From Chengkuizengella sediminis (lineage in GTDB: Bacteria > Bacillota > Bacilli > Paenibacillales > KCTC-33759): a DNA stretch of 64,000 bases. Both the position numbers and the translations under genes were made by a program. Below, piece after piece: positions 17,475 through 26,859 of the stretch. The notes below the pieces were generated by a model, which was not told the origin of the DNA, did not search any database, and saw only the letters and a program-made list of their open reading frames with translations. The first letter of the stretch is position 1. The number at the start of each line of letters is the position of its first letter. The DNA is taken from assembly GCF_010078385.1 (NCBI RefSeq), contig NZ_SIJC01000001.1, positions 434,001 to 498,000 on the forward strand, written 5' to 3'.

Positions 17475-19064
17475 TTATAAATTTTCGTAACCAGGTAAAG
17501 TCAAAAAGTCAGTATATTCATTATTTTCAATTAATTTATTAAATAGTTGTACAGCTTCCTTAATAAAACTACTTTCAAATCTTTCAACACCTCGCTCAGC
17601 TTTAATTTTTTCTAATTCTTCCTCTTGTAATTGCTGAACAAGCTCCAAAGTCAATTTCCTTCCATCATTGAGAATCCCTTTCGGATGTCTTATCCACTGC
17701 CATAACTGTGCTCGTGAGATTTCAGCTGTTGCCGCATCTTCCATTAAATTGTGGATAGGAGCAGCACCATTACCAGACAGCCAAGATTCAATATATTGAA
17801 TACCAACATTAATATTGGTACGTACGCCAGCCTCTGTGATCTTTCCTTCTGGAACAGCAAGTAAATCCTTTGCTGTTACTTTAATATCTTCTCGTTTTCT
17901 ATTGATTTGGTTTGCATTAGGCATAATTTTATTAAACACTTCTAATGCAACAGGAACCAGACCAGGATGTGCGACCCATGTTCCATCGTGACCATCTAAA
18001 GCTTCTCTTTCTTTATCTGCTCTTACCTTTTGAAACGCATCTTCATTTGCCTTCGGATTATTTTTTATCGGAATTTGAGCAGCCATGCCTCCGATTGCCG
18101 GTGCATTTCTACGGTGACACGTCTGTATTACTAATTGTGAATAAGATCTCATAAAAGGTACAGTCATCGTTACTTCAGAACGATCTGGTAAAATCATTTC
18201 ATCATGATTTCTGAATTTTTTTATATAGCTAAAAATATAATCCCATCTTCCACAATTTAATCCTGCTGAATGCTCTCTTAATTCATGTAAAATTTCATCC
18301 ATCTCAAAGGAAGCTAATATCGTTTCGATAAGTACTGTTGCTTTGATCGTTCCTTGCGGAATCTGCAACTCATTTTGAGCATATACAAATATCTCATTCC
18401 AAAGTCTTGCCTCTAAATGACTTTCTAACTTTGGTAAATAATAATACGGGCCACTTCCGTTTTCAATACACTTTTTAACATTGTGGTAGAAATACAATCC
18501 GAAATCTACTAAACTTGCAGATGCTCTTTCTCCATCCACTATGATATGTTTTTCCTCTAAATGCCAACCTCTAGGACGAACGATTAATACAGCTATTTCC
18601 TCATTCAAACTATATTTTTTTCCATTCGCATTTTCAAATGTAATCGTTCTATTTACTGCATCACGAAGATTGATTTGCCCCTCCATGCAATTTTCCCATT
18701 TGGGCGAGTTGGCATCTTCAAAATCTGCCATAAATACCTTTGCTCCTGAATTCAACGCATTAATAATCATTTTTCGATCAACTGGACCTGTAATCTCTAC
18801 TCTTCTATCTTGAAGATCCTCAGGTAAAGGAGCAATCGTCCAATCACCATCACGAATATGTTCTGTCTCCTTAATAAATCCAGGCATTTCTCCTTGATCT
18901 ATTTTTTGTTGACGTAAAATCCTGTTGTGTAACAGTTCTTTTCTTTTTCCCCTGAATTGTCGTTCTAAATTTGAAATAAATTGTAATGCTCCGTCTGTTA
19001 ATACTTCTTCAAACTTTTCATTTACTTCACCATGAACCTGAACCCCTGATACAACGGTATTCAT
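17475..19064 (-). CDS. aceB: malate synthase A
   Basis: A 529-residue enzyme condensing glyoxylate with acetyl-CoA to malate. Typical segments are KVFMADFEDANSPKWENC, AVLIVRPRGWHLEEKHI, IKATVLIETILASFEMDEIL with the metal-binding glutamate, GLNCGRWDYIFSYIK, DGTWVAHPGLVPVAL and RAQLWQWIRHPKG. It is first in the aceB-aceA unit. With isocitrate lyase it completes the glyoxylate bypass. Confidence 0.96.
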   Translation of the reverse strand: MNTVVSGVQVHGEVNEKFEEVLTDGALQFISNLERQFRGKRKELLHNRILRQQKIDQGEMPGFIKETEHIRDGDWTIAPLPEDLQDRRVEITGPVDRKMIINALNSGAKVFMADFEDANSPKWENCMEGQINLRDAVNRTITFENANGKKYSLNEEIAVLIVRPRGWHLEEKHIIVDGERASASLVDFGLYFYHNVKKCIENGSGPYYYLPKLESHLEARLWNEIFVYAQNELQIPQGTIKATVLIETILASFEMDEILHELREHSAGLNCGRWDYIFSYIKKFRNHDEMILPDRSEVTMTVPFMRSYSQLVIQTCHRRNAPAIGGMAAQIPIKNNPKANEDAFQKVRADKEREALDGHDGTWVAHPGLVPVALEVFNKIMPNANQINRKREDIKVTAKDLLAVPEGKITEAGVRTNINVGIQYIESWLSGNGAAPIHNLMEDAATAEISRAQLWQWIRHPKGILNDGRKLTLELVQQLQEEELEKIKAERGVERFESSFIKEAVQLFNKLIENNEYTDFLTLPGYENL

Positions 19065-19441
19065 AAGTAAGACTCACCCTCTCAACCATTTGTTATAGTA
19101 CAGTTTATTAAATTTAGTTGTATTATATAACAGATTAATCAAAAAGAGAACCCCTTTTCAATAAATTTCTAAATTTTTTTATTTTAGTGGATATTTTATC
19201 AACAAAAAGAATTATATGAAAAAACTCAAATATACAACAATCATTCACATCAGATATCGGAAGATGATATAGAAAAATCAAAAAAAACCTTGAAGTTCTA
19301 GGGGTAAATTACGAAGATTATATATTCATATAAACAAATAATGCCATTATTATTAAAATACTTGCCCATATCTTTTAATGAACACATTGTTAAAGGATTT
19401 TTCATTACAGGAAGAAGAGGAATAAGAAATCGCTGAATTTG
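19065..19441. other. intergenic region with a decayed coding fragment
   Basis: The right part presumably holds the aceB promoter. On the plus strand at 19252-19330 a frame reading SEDDIEKSKK continues, after a one-base shift in an A run, as NLEVLGVNYEDYIFI and stops. A second short frame from 19342 reads MPLLLKYLPISFNEHIVKGF and stops after 31 codons. These look like remains of a small gene. No intact gene is seen. Confidence 0.35.
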
Positions 19442-20422
19442 TTATAGTTTCACATCTTTATTAACATAAGCTTCAGGGTATTTTCCTTCTAAGACATTTA
19501 CAATGTTTTGAACCGTTAACTGCATCATTTTAGTTCTAGTTTCGATGGTAGCACTTCCTATATGAGGGACAAGCACAACCTGATCTAATTTTAGTAAAGG
19601 ATGTTGATTGGATATTGGTTCATGTCTATACACATCTAATCCAGCACTTGCTATTTCCCCATTCTGTAATGCATAAATCAGATCTTCTTCCACAACAGAC
19701 ATTCCACGCCCCACATTAATAAAAATAGCTGTGTTTTTCATTTTTGAAAAAGCAGATTCATCGAATTTATTTCTTGTTTCATCTGTTAAAGGAAGTAAGT
19801 TGATAATAAAATCAGCCTTTTCTAACAATTCATCAAAAGAACAATACGTTGCATTTAAAGCTTCCCCTACACTATCCCTTTTCGTACGATTATGATATAA
19901 CACTTCCATATCAAACCCAGTTGCTCTTTTCGCTACTTTTTCACCGATCCGCCCCATGCCCACTATTCCTAGGGTTTTATGATGAATGTCTCTACCTACC
20001 ATTAATAAGGGACCCCAGTCTTTCCAATAACCATCCTTAATAAACTGTTGACCTTCCACAATTCTTCTAGCAGAGGACATTAATAGGGCAAAAGCTAAAT
20101 CCGCAGTCGTATCATTTAAAATATCCGGTGTATTACATACAAAGATACTGTGTTTTGTAGCTGTTGAGATATCAATATTGTCATACCCTACAGCCATGTT
20201 AGAAATAACTTTTAATTGTGGAGAATTCTCAATGATAGAGTGATCAATGGTGTCATCTAGTGTTGTGAATAGTGCTGTTGCGTTAGCTACCTCTCTTTTT
20301 AAAAACTCTACTGGTACCTTTTCACTTTCTCCATTCCACATTTTCACCGTGGCAATTTTCTCTAGTGGTCCTATAACTTCTTTTGGTATTTTTTTAGTGA
20401 TATATACGTAAGGTTGTTTCAT
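19442..20422 (-). CDS. D-2-hydroxyacid dehydrogenase (glyoxylate/hydroxypyruvate reductase type)
   Basis: A 326-residue NAD(P)-dependent enzyme. Seen are VISNMAVGYDNIDI, the Rossmann motif GIVGMGRIGEKVAKRA, FINVGRGMSVVEEDLI (substrate/arginine region), the glutamate in LDVYRHEPISNQHPL and the catalytic histidine in VLVPHIGSATIETR. Its closeness to aceA and aceB fits a role in reducing glyoxylate to glycolate, though other 2-keto acids are possible. Confidence 0.88.
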   Translation of the reverse strand: MKQPYVYITKKIPKEVIGPLEKIATVKMWNGESEKVPVEFLKREVANATALFTTLDDTIDHSIIENSPQLKVISNMAVGYDNIDISTATKHSIFVCNTPDILNDTTADLAFALLMSSARRIVEGQQFIKDGYWKDWGPLLMVGRDIHHKTLGIVGMGRIGEKVAKRATGFDMEVLYHNRTKRDSVGEALNATYCSFDELLEKADFIINLLPLTDETRNKFDESAFSKMKNTAIFINVGRGMSVVEEDLIYALQNGEIASAGLDVYRHEPISNQHPLLKLDQVVLVPHIGSATIETRTKMMQLTVQNIVNVLEGKYPEAYVNKDVKL

Positions 20423-20469
20423 ATATTCATCTCCCAGCTTTAAGAAATATTAAGACATATTAAAAGAAG

Positions 20470-20501
20470 AATCCCTACTAGTTTTTACAACTATAGGGAT
20501 C
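20470..20501 (-). terminator. terminator of the ABC transporter operon
   Basis: ATCCCTATAG and CTACTAGGGAT pair around a ten-base loop, leftward of the ATPase stop, with a T-rich stretch beyond. Confidence 0.6.
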
Positions 20502-20531
20502 TAAAATTAAGATATGTTTTAATTCATTATT

Positions 20532-21326
20532 TTATCCGAGTATTACTCGATCGTCATTTAATTGCTCACCTTTAATTGCAGCAAACTCATGCAGTAAATC
20601 TTCTACTGTGAGGCCTTGTTTTTTACTAGGTGGGATATCCATAATAATCTGCCCCTTATCCATCATAATCAATCGATTCCCCAATTGAATTGCTTGAGAC
20701 ATATTATGTGTGACCATTAAAGTTGTAAGATTAAACTCTTTGACCACTTTTTCAGTTAAATTTGAAATTAATTCCGCACGAGAAGGGTCTAATGCGGCTG
20801 TATGCTCATCCAATAGTAATATTTTAGGTTTAGTAAAAGTTGCCATGAGCAAACTTAAAGCTTGTCTTTCCCCACCAGATAACAAACCAACATTTGCATT
20901 TAAACGATTCTCCAATCCTATGCCTAACCTTTCAAGCTGGTCTTTAAAAAAGTTCTTTTTCTTTTTATTCAATCCCCAATTCAAAGTTCGATTATGCCCT
21001 CTCAGGTAAGCTATAGATAAATTTTCAGCAATGGTCATATTAGGTGCGGTTCCCGCCATTGGATCTTGGAATACCCTGGCTATCCATTGACTTCTTTGAT
21101 GTTCATGAAGTTTATTTACCACAACACCATCAATTGTTACATTTCCATCATCAGGCATTAATACACCTGAAATAACATTCATTAAGGTTGACTTTCCGGC
21201 ACCATTACTTCCGATGACTGTTACAAAATCAGAAGGAGCGAGAATCAAATTCACATTAGATAAAGCTAGCTTTTCATCAACCGTATTTGCATTAAATAAC
21301 TTCGTAACCTGATTGATCTTAAGCAT
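20532..21326 (-). CDS. ABC transporter ATP-binding protein (TrpX-type importer)
   Basis: A 264-residue ATPase: Walker A IGSNGAGKSTLMN, Q-loop ARVFQDPMAGTAPNMTI, signature LLSGGERQALSLLMA, Walker B KILLLDEHTAALDP and the H-loop LMVTHNMSQAI. Its start overlaps the permease stop by eight bases, so translation is coupled. The set of ATPase, permease and lipoprotein matches the ABC family that imports tryptophan, tyrosine or unknown small ligands. Confidence 0.9.
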   Translation of the reverse strand: MLKINQVTKLFNANTVDEKLALSNVNLILAPSDFVTVIGSNGAGKSTLMNVISGVLMPDDGNVTIDGVVVNKLHEHQRSQWIARVFQDPMAGTAPNMTIAENLSIAYLRGHNRTLNWGLNKKKKNFFKDQLERLGIGLENRLNANVGLLSGGERQALSLLMATFTKPKILLLDEHTAALDPSRAELISNLTEKVVKEFNLTTLMVTHNMSQAIQLGNRLIMMDKGQIIMDIPPSKKQGLTVEDLLHEFAAIKGEQLNDDRVILG

Positions 21327-22245
21327 TGATATCCCTCCCCTTATTTTCTATTTCTTTGTTCATGTCTTTAATTCTTTCTATTATTTTCCGTTTTTGACCA
21401 AAACTCTTTTGTATTTTCGGTAGAATAAGCGCGGCAACTACGATAAATGCTGTAATTAATTTTAAGTCGTTTGCATCCATATTGACTTGAAGTGCCATTG
21501 CAATAACTATCCGATAAACAATTGCACCTAATAGTACAGCTAAAGTAGCTCGAAATACTGTTTTATGTCCAAAAATGGCTTCTCCAATAATAACAGAAGC
21601 AAGTCCGATGACGATCATACCAACACCCATGGAAATATCCGCAAATCCCTGATATTGAGCCACTAAAGCACCAGACATCGCTACAAGTCCATTGGATAAT
21701 GCGATTCCCAAAATTATGGTTGAATCTGTATTCACACCAAAGCTCCGTATCATTCGTTGATTATCTCCTGTTGCTCTTAGGGCAAACCCTATATCCGTAT
21801 GAAGAAATGCATCTAATAAGAACTTAAAGATCACAATAACAATTGGAACAATCAATAAGAAATATTTGTCGTTTATAGCAGTAAAAAGCGTTTCTTCTCC
21901 ATATAAGGTTGTATTTGGTTTATCCATAATCCTTAAGTTAATGGAATAAAGGGCAATCATCATCACAATACCAGATAGTAAGTTATTAATCTTCCCTTTT
22001 GTATGAAGTAACCCTGTAATTGTCCCTGCCGCAGCTCCTGCAAAAAAACCTGCACAAGTTGCTAACAATGGGTTGTAACCGTGTGTTATCATGACAGCAG
22101 ATACCGCAGCTCCTGTTGTAAAACTCCCGTCTACTGTTAAATCAGGGAAATCTAAAATTCGAAAAGAAATATAAACACCAAGTGCCATAAGCACATACAA
22201 TAAACCTAGTTCAAGAGAACCTTCTAATGCTTTCATCAAAAACAT
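21319..22245 (-). CDS. ABC transporter permease (TrpX-type importer)
   Basis: A 308-residue membrane protein with about eight hydrophobic segments. ATG 22245 is preferred since AGGAGG lies six bases upstream. Segments such as FRILDFPDLTVDGSFTTGAA, GALVAQYQGFADISMGVGMI and IGEAIFGHKTVFRATLAVLL are characteristic of the BPD_transp_2 permeases of this importer class. It lies between the binding lipoprotein and the ATPase. Confidence 0.88.
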   Translation of the reverse strand: MFLMKALEGSLELGLLYVLMALGVYISFRILDFPDLTVDGSFTTGAAVSAVMITHGYNPLLATCAGFFAGAAAGTITGLLHTKGKINNLLSGIVMMIALYSINLRIMDKPNTTLYGEETLFTAINDKYFLLIVPIVIVIFKFLLDAFLHTDIGFALRATGDNQRMIRSFGVNTDSTIILGIALSNGLVAMSGALVAQYQGFADISMGVGMIVIGLASVIIGEAIFGHKTVFRATLAVLLGAIVYRIVIAMALQVNMDANDLKLITAFIVVAALILPKIQKSFGQKRKIIERIKDMNKEIENKGRDINA

Positions 22246-22387
22246 AATGTGCCTCCTAGCAAATAGTTTAAAGAATGACAAATGTCAATCTATTAAATTA
22301 AAATATATTATTTTAACGTACTTCATCCCGTACTAACAGTCCGTAATATGTTTATTACACGGGCTGTTAATACCCGATAAGTTTTAA

Positions 22388-22417
22388 AAGATAGTGGAGG
22401 TAAGTACCTCCACTATC
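22388..22417 (-). terminator. hairpin between binding-protein and permease genes
   Basis: A stem of about 11 pairs, TAGTGGAGGTA with TACCTCCACTA, stands just past the binding-protein stop and before the permease. It may be a leaky terminator or mRNA-stability element giving more binding protein than membrane subunits, a common arrangement in ABC importer operons. Confidence 0.65.
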
Positions 22418-22428
22418 AACAAATACTA

Positions 22429-23403
22429 TTATTTGATTATGTTTTCTTCCTTAACTTGATTTAATAGTTCTTCACTCACAGTAATTCCTTGCTCTTCTGC
22501 TGCTATAAGGTTGATTACCAGATCAAGTTTATCAGGGTATTGTATTTCAAGCTCTTCAGGAGTCTTTCCTCCATCAATAATTTCTAATGCCATTTGACCT
22601 GTTTCATAACCTATTGTGAAATAATCAACACTAAAAGAAACGAACGCTCCACTTGCTACTGTATCCTTCTCACTAGCAAACACCGGAAGATCATTCTCAT
22701 TGGCAACTTGTAAAAGTGCTGGTAGTCCTGATACAACCATATTGTCCTTCGGAATGAACAAAGCATCTATCTTGCCTAATAAAGATTCTGTTGCTTGTTT
22801 CAATTCACTAGTATTTGTTATATTTGCTTCCACTAGGCTGATTCCTAATTCATCTGCTTTAGTTTTTGCTCTTTCCACTGAAACGAAAGAGTTTTGTTCT
22901 CCTGCATTGTACACAACGCCTAAATTTTTAACATCTGGGAATTCCTTTGCAATGAAATTCATCAATTCTTCTAGTCCTGATGGATGTGTATCAGACATTC
23001 CAGTCACATTCCCAACAGGTGCATTAGAAGCATCAACTAAACCTGCTCCAAGTGGATCAGTTACAGCAGTAAATACAACAGGGATGTCTTTAACTTTTTG
23101 CTGCATTGCTTGTGCTGTTGGTGTTGTAATAGCTAGAATCAGGTCATTATCTGAAGCTTCAAATTTTTGTGCAATGGTTGTATTATTTGGCATCTCACCT
23201 TGTGCATTTTGGTAATCGATCTCTAATTTTTCTCCATCTACATATCCAGCATCTTCCAATGCTTGGATAAATCCTTCTCTTGTTAAGTCTAAGGAAGGAT
23301 GTTCTACCAATTGTGCGATTCCAACCTTCACTTCTGCGTCCCCACAAGCCGTTAATGCAAATATCATAAACACAGTGATCAACACTAAACCTATTTTTTT
23401 CAT
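22429..23403 (-). CDS. ABC transporter substrate-binding lipoprotein (TrpX/pfam04392 type)
   Basis: A 324-residue lipoprotein with signal MKKIGLVLITVFMIFALTAC, the lipobox LTAC providing the lipidated cysteine. The mature part has the two-lobed binding fold of this family: VGIAQLVEHPSLDLTREGFI, TTPTAQAMQQKVKDIPVVFT, AVTDPLGAGLV, GMSDTHPSG and FIPKDNMVVSGLPALL. It captures the ligand outside the membrane for the adjacent permease. Ligand unknown; aromatic amino acids are typical. Confidence 0.9.
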   Translation of the reverse strand: MKKIGLVLITVFMIFALTACGDAEVKVGIAQLVEHPSLDLTREGFIQALEDAGYVDGEKLEIDYQNAQGEMPNNTTIAQKFEASDNDLILAITTPTAQAMQQKVKDIPVVFTAVTDPLGAGLVDASNAPVGNVTGMSDTHPSGLEELMNFIAKEFPDVKNLGVVYNAGEQNSFVSVERAKTKADELGISLVEANITNTSELKQATESLLGKIDALFIPKDNMVVSGLPALLQVANENDLPVFASEKDTVASGAFVSFSVDYFTIGYETGQMALEIIDGGKTPEELEIQYPDKLDLVINLIAAEEQGITVSEELLNQVKEENIIK

Positions 23404-23781
23404 TACTTTCCCCCCATATTGTATTCTATTGAAAAGTTTTAAAGCGATAAAGACAACTTATAAAAACTATCATATAATGGGATTATTTTTTAGTCAATGC
23501 TAATACCAAAACAAAGAGAAATGACTCCATTCATCAGTTTCCTAAGCTAGTATGAACAAAACAACAAAAAAACTTCTCCATTACTGGAGAAGTTTTTTTT
23601 GATGGATTCCTTGACTTATTCATTTGTGACTGCTCACTTTTAGTATACTCACCTATAACACATTTTGACACTCATCCTTGAGGAATTTTTGTTATTTTTA
23701 TTTATTAGAATTATTAAAATGTGAAAATACATAAAAGAACAATTTTTTTATCCTGAACACACGTCCATTCCAAACGTTGTT
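23404..23781. other. intergenic region with one terminator
   Basis: Holds the upstream region of the binding-protein gene and the hairpin at 23571-23600. I see no gene or repeat otherwise. Confidence 0.5.
23571..23600. terminator. bidirectional hairpin terminator
   Basis: AACTTCTCC and GGAGAAGTT flank a six-base loop, with eight T after and seven A before, so it can act on either strand. Confidence 0.7.
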
Positions 23782-23946
23782 TTAACTCATAAAATAGGAA
23801 ACACCTACAAATCCATCAAAGAAAACGCGTAAAGGATCGGGTTTTATGATGAATCTCTTAGCCATTCTCAACAACCTCAAATAACCTTCATAAGTGATAT
23901 GGATATAAAACCTAAAATCAACCGATATTACAATCTCATTTTTCAT
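23782..23946 (-). CDS. small basic protein, 54 residues, unknown
   Basis: ATG 23946 follows AAGGAGGG at ideal spacing. An upstream open stretch exists but lacks such a site. The product contains FRFYIHITYEGYLRLLRMAK and ends FFDGFVGVSYFMS; no family is recognised. It diverges from the small HTH gene at 24072 and may be a partner of it. Confidence 0.45.
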   Translation of the reverse strand: MKNEIVISVDFRFYIHITYEGYLRLLRMAKRFIIKPDPLRVFFDGFVGVSYFMS

Positions 23947-24071
23947 TTTATATTCCCTCCTTTGTTTAAAGCTTATGTGGTACTGTTTGTCCACTAGTAC
24001 GGTTTTATTCATAGGAAACGTATAAATTTTTTGATAATTGCCCAACATTACTACTAAAGGGGATGGTAGTC

Positions 24072-24290
24072 ATGTTTGGATTAGGAAAACCAAGAACTAA
24101 ATTAGGAAAATACATCGATAACAAAAAGATTTCTCAAAAATGGATGAGTGAAAATTCTGGATTAAATAAAGAGACAGTTTCAAAAATGTGTTCTGACGAG
24201 TACCACAGACCAAACAGAAGTACAAAACATAGGATAGTATCAGGATTGAGAAAAAAAGGTGAGGAAGTTGATGAATCTGATTTTTGGTAG
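24072..24290 (+). CDS. small XRE-type helix-turn-helix regulator
   Basis: A 72-residue protein nearly all DNA-binding domain: [20 protein letters not shown] then [19 protein letters not shown], a Cro/C1-type HTH. ATG 24072 is chosen over 24063 for better spacing from AAGGGG. The product is similar in size to phage or mobile-element repressors. It lies at the left edge of the accessory region. Confidence 0.7.
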   Translation: MFGLGKPRTKLGKYIDNKKISQKWMSENSGLNKETVSKMCSDEYHRPNRSTKHRIVSGLRKKGEEVDESDFW

Positions 24291-24442
24291 GCTTCATTGT
24301 GAAATATTTCTTGTTTGATATAATAGAGTTATACGTAGTGATTCATTTAGATCATGGTTCTAGCTGTGAATATTGTTCAGAAGCTATTCATGCAGGGTTT
24401 ACTCCTGTTTACTTACATTTACTTTACTTAGGAGGAATGAAT

Positions 24443-25087
24443 ATGAAATTTTTTATTGATACTGCAAACATTGAAGAAATTCGGGAAGCTCATTCAGTTG
24501 GAATTTTATCTGGAGTTACGACAAATCCAAGTTTAGTTGCAAAGGAAAACGTTTCTTTTCATGATCGCTTAAGAGAAATAACCTCGATAGTACCTGGTTC
24601 AGTTAGTGCTGAGGTTATTGCAACAACAGCACCAGAAATGATTGAAGAAGGAAAAGAACTTGCAAAAATCGCACCGAATATTACTATTAAAGTTCCTATG
24701 ACTATAGAAGGTCTAAAAGCTGTTAAAGCTTTTTCAGATGAAGGAATCAAAACGAATGTAACACTCATTTTTAATGCAAACCAAGCATTACTCGCTGCAA
24801 GAGCTGGAGCTACATATGTATCACCTTTCTTAGGGCGTTTAGATGATATCGGACATAATGGATTAGAATTAATTTCAATAATTTCTGAAATATTTAATAT
24901 ACACAATCTTGATACAGAAATTATTGCCGCTTCGATTCGTCATCCACTTCATATTACAGATGCAGCGTTAAATGGTGCTCATATTGCAACTGTTCCGTAC
25001 AAAGTCATCATGCAGCTTTGTAATCATCCGTTGACAGACCAAGGGATCGAAAAATTTTTAGCGGATTGGAATAATCGAAACGACTAA
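24443..25087 (+). CDS. tal: transaldolase-like / fructose-6-phosphate aldolase
   Basis: A 214-residue TIM-barrel enzyme of the small transaldolase (TalC/FsaA, B. subtilis YwjH) type. ATG 24443 lies seven bases after GGAGG. Signature segments are [33 protein letters not shown], the Schiff-base lysine in [40 protein letters not shown] and [15 protein letters not shown]. It moves a dihydroxyacetone unit in the pentose phosphate pathway or performs the aldol cleavage. A TATAAT at 24318-24323 with a weak TTGTGA 16 bases upstream may be its promoter. Confidence 0.93.
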   Translation: MKFFIDTANIEEIREAHSVGILSGVTTNPSLVAKENVSFHDRLREITSIVPGSVSAEVIATTAPEMIEEGKELAKIAPNITIKVPMTIEGLKAVKAFSDEGIKTNVTLIFNANQALLAARAGATYVSPFLGRLDDIGHNGLELISIISEIFNIHNLDTEIIAASIRHPLHITDAALNGAHIATVPYKVIMQLCNHPLTDQGIEKFLADWNNRND

Positions 25088-25137
25088 ATTATTTTAAAAG
25101 GGGTCATTTTCGGATTATAAAAAATCCAATTAAAAGT

Positions 25138-25184
25138 CAGAGAGGTCACAACCATCAAATAAAGTGAAGGTTGTGACCTCTCTG
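25138..25184 (+). terminator. long hairpin terminator after transaldolase
   Basis: A perfect 16-pair stem, CAGAGAGGTCACAACC with its complement, around a 15-base loop. It marks the end of the ordinary host segment. Confidence 0.7.
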
Positions 25185-25375
25185 TAGTTACATTAAAATA
25201 TCTTTGGAATAACCTATTTAAAAATAATTAGAAGAGCCGTTAAAATCAATACATCAACTGCAATAAAATGTAACTTTCTTGATTTATAATTTTTATCAAA
25301 TAATATACTCCTATCTGACTTATAAACTGTTACACCTGAGGGATGAAACCATCATCCTTTTTCATTTTGTTATAA

Positions 25376-25560
25376 AACCTCACTACATAAATGAATAGTG
25401 AGGTTATATGAGAGAAGATATATGAGCACATATGGGTTGGTAAGTACCTCCTATTGCTAAGAGGTGATATATACTATGTTCAAAAACTTCATTTGGTATA
25501 GACAAGTGACCTTGCTTGTTTAAAAATGTGCTATTTTACCAAACCTGTTAGCAATCAAAA
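25376..25560 (+). repeat. dispersed repeat, copy 1, with small ORF and SD hairpin
   Basis: This stretch recurs at 40330-40495 and 44050-44217. Shared parts are an AGTGAGGTT end of a hairpin, a CCTCCTATT..AGAGGTGATAT inverted repeat containing a Shine-Dalgarno site, and an ATG reading MFKNFIWYRQVT (25476). In this copy an extra C shifts the frame and the ORF stops at 25523 after 15 codons. Flanking sequence from 25190 to 25705 shows no other gene; a decayed holin tail is visible around 25305-25335. Confidence 0.6.
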
Positions 25561-25705
25561 CTTTCTGTACATGAAGATGATCGATTGTAGAATGTAAGTT
25601 TAAGTGCAATGACTTCAGATCATCAAGGTCAGGCATCAAGTCGGAATCATATAAAGATAATGGGGTTCGTATTCTAAACCCGTGACACTCAAACTAATGG
25701 TTTCA

Positions 25706-25891
25706 CTACCATAGGGTGTGCTTCTTAAAGCTAGATCGTTTCCTAGTTTTTGATTTTAGAATTTCCGAAGTGTGTTCGTAGACTTCCTCCTGTTTTTCAT
25801 CGAATATCTTTCGGCCACATTTATATTTTACTAGGCGTTCGATCGCGTCGGGTGGTGGATAATGGCCGCCTGCTTCAAAAAGTTTTGTCAT
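25706..25891 (-). pseudogene. truncated copy of the phage HTH protein at 54293-54643
   Basis: Starts with TKLFEAGGHYPPPDAIERLV and KCGRKIFDEKQEEVYEHTSE, closely matching the first 40 residues of the 116-residue protein at 54293-54643, then diverges into a short unrelated tail and stops. Only the N-terminal third survives; the HTH part is lost. It sits directly downstream of a cysteine-rich gene, exactly as the intact copy does, showing that a block was duplicated. Confidence 0.65.
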
Positions 25892-26033
25892 TCGTTTCCT
25901 CCTTTCGTAAGTGATTTCGGCAAAAGAAAAAAGCACTAATAATAGTGCCCACTACTCGTTTAATGTGTTCAGGCTATCATTTGTTTCATAATTTTAGAGG
26001 CTCAATTTCATCCGATTTACCGTGGACAGACCA

Positions 26034-26676
26034 TCATACGGTTTTTTCACTCCTCTTCTTAAAGTCATTTGACGTTATCTCTAATCCTTCACTAATTTTC
26101 CCTTCTGCAATTAAATCAATGAAACAACTAGAGAGAACCACTAACATCATATCTACCATCTCTTGTACAACCAAAATTCCTTCTCCTACCTCACAGATGA
26201 TAACTTCTTCTCCAAAAACACAGCAATCGGTAATATTGTTACCTCCCGCCCTCTTAATGAGTTAGCTAAATCCGTAATGGGATCCTCACAGATGATAACT
26301 TCTTCTCCAAAAACACAGCAATCGGTAATATTGTTACCTCCCGCCCTCTTAATGAGTTAGCTAAATCCGTAATGGGATCCTCACAGCAGACGCATTCTCC
26401 TTTTGTACTTTTTTGAATCGGTTTTAAATTTAAGGGAAATGCTCCCGATGGCGGTATAACAGCTATTATTTTACAAATAGGAAAATTGATTCTAACACCA
26501 CTAGGATCTGTTCCAGAAACAATAAAGTTTTTGACTTCCTTTATTTGAATTTCTAATGAGAAAATGAATCCAGAAGATGCATTAACTATTTGAACTTTTT
26601 CTCCAATTAACTGCTTTAATACACACTGCATCGGACAGACGCAACAATCACATATTGATTCATCGAAATGTCCCAT
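26034..26676 (-). pseudogene. Cys-rich two-module protein, broken by a frameshift and a 95-bp tandem duplication
   Basis: Family member A. The N-terminal module is intact (MGHFDESICDCCVCPMQCVL, later GECVCCEDPITDLANSLRG). The reading frame then ends early, after 136 codons. Downstream the missing end is readable in another frame (GEEVIICEVGEGILVVQ, VVLSSCFIDLIAEGKI, final TGA at 26034). Two lesions explain this: one T missing from a T run before GGAGAAG, and a 95-base duplication (26189-26378). Undoing both gives exactly 549 bases, 182 residues, the usual family length. It retains a family promoter at 26710-26743. Confidence 0.75.
26189..26378. repeat. two identical 95-bp tandem copies inside a coding region
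   Basis: Copy 1 is 26189-26283 and copy 2 is 26284-26378, with no difference seen. The eight bases CCTCACAG occur at the start of each copy and again right after copy 2, so duplication between short direct repeats is likely. The unit is not a multiple of three. Confidence 0.9.
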
Positions 26677-26709
26677 GATTTCACCTCCTATTCATAATTT
26701 TTGTTAGTG

Positions 26710-26743
26710 TATTTTATGAGTTTTATTGTCATTATGAATGGAC
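26710..26743 (-). promoter_or_regulatory. GTCCA-N20-CATANNNTA promoter of family member A
   Basis: On the minus strand GTCCA is followed after exactly 20 bases by CATAAAATA. It lies 34 bases before the start of the broken gene. Confidence 0.65.
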
Positions 26744-26787
26744 GTTTGTGCCCTATTACAAAATTTCCGCTTATATACTTTACCTCT

Positions 26788-26829
26788 TTACAACCAACTA
26801 GGCTTATCTCTAACAATCTTTTTCGCTCG
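26788..26829 (-). pseudogene. last residues of a terminase large subunit
   Basis: Minus-strand frame AKKIVRDKPSWL then stop, matching the longer terminase tail at 55465-55590 (AKKVVRDKPGWL). It lies upstream of family member A just as the other fragment lies upstream of member J, so it belongs to the same duplicated block. Confidence 0.5.
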
Positions 26830-26859
26830 TTATACTATGGGGAGGAAAAACGAAATGAA

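Noticed and set aside
22382-22428. Riboswitch before the ABC permease
   Set aside because: Only a single stem between two genes of one operon; better read as terminator or stability hairpin.
25138-25184. Second prophage attachment site, because of a GTGACCTC match to tRNA-Val
   Set aside because: The match is only about nine bases and is explained by a perfect terminator hairpin.
26189-26378. Possible CRISPR array
   Set aside because: Only two 95-bp head-to-tail copies with no spacers, inside a coding sequence; a tandem duplication.
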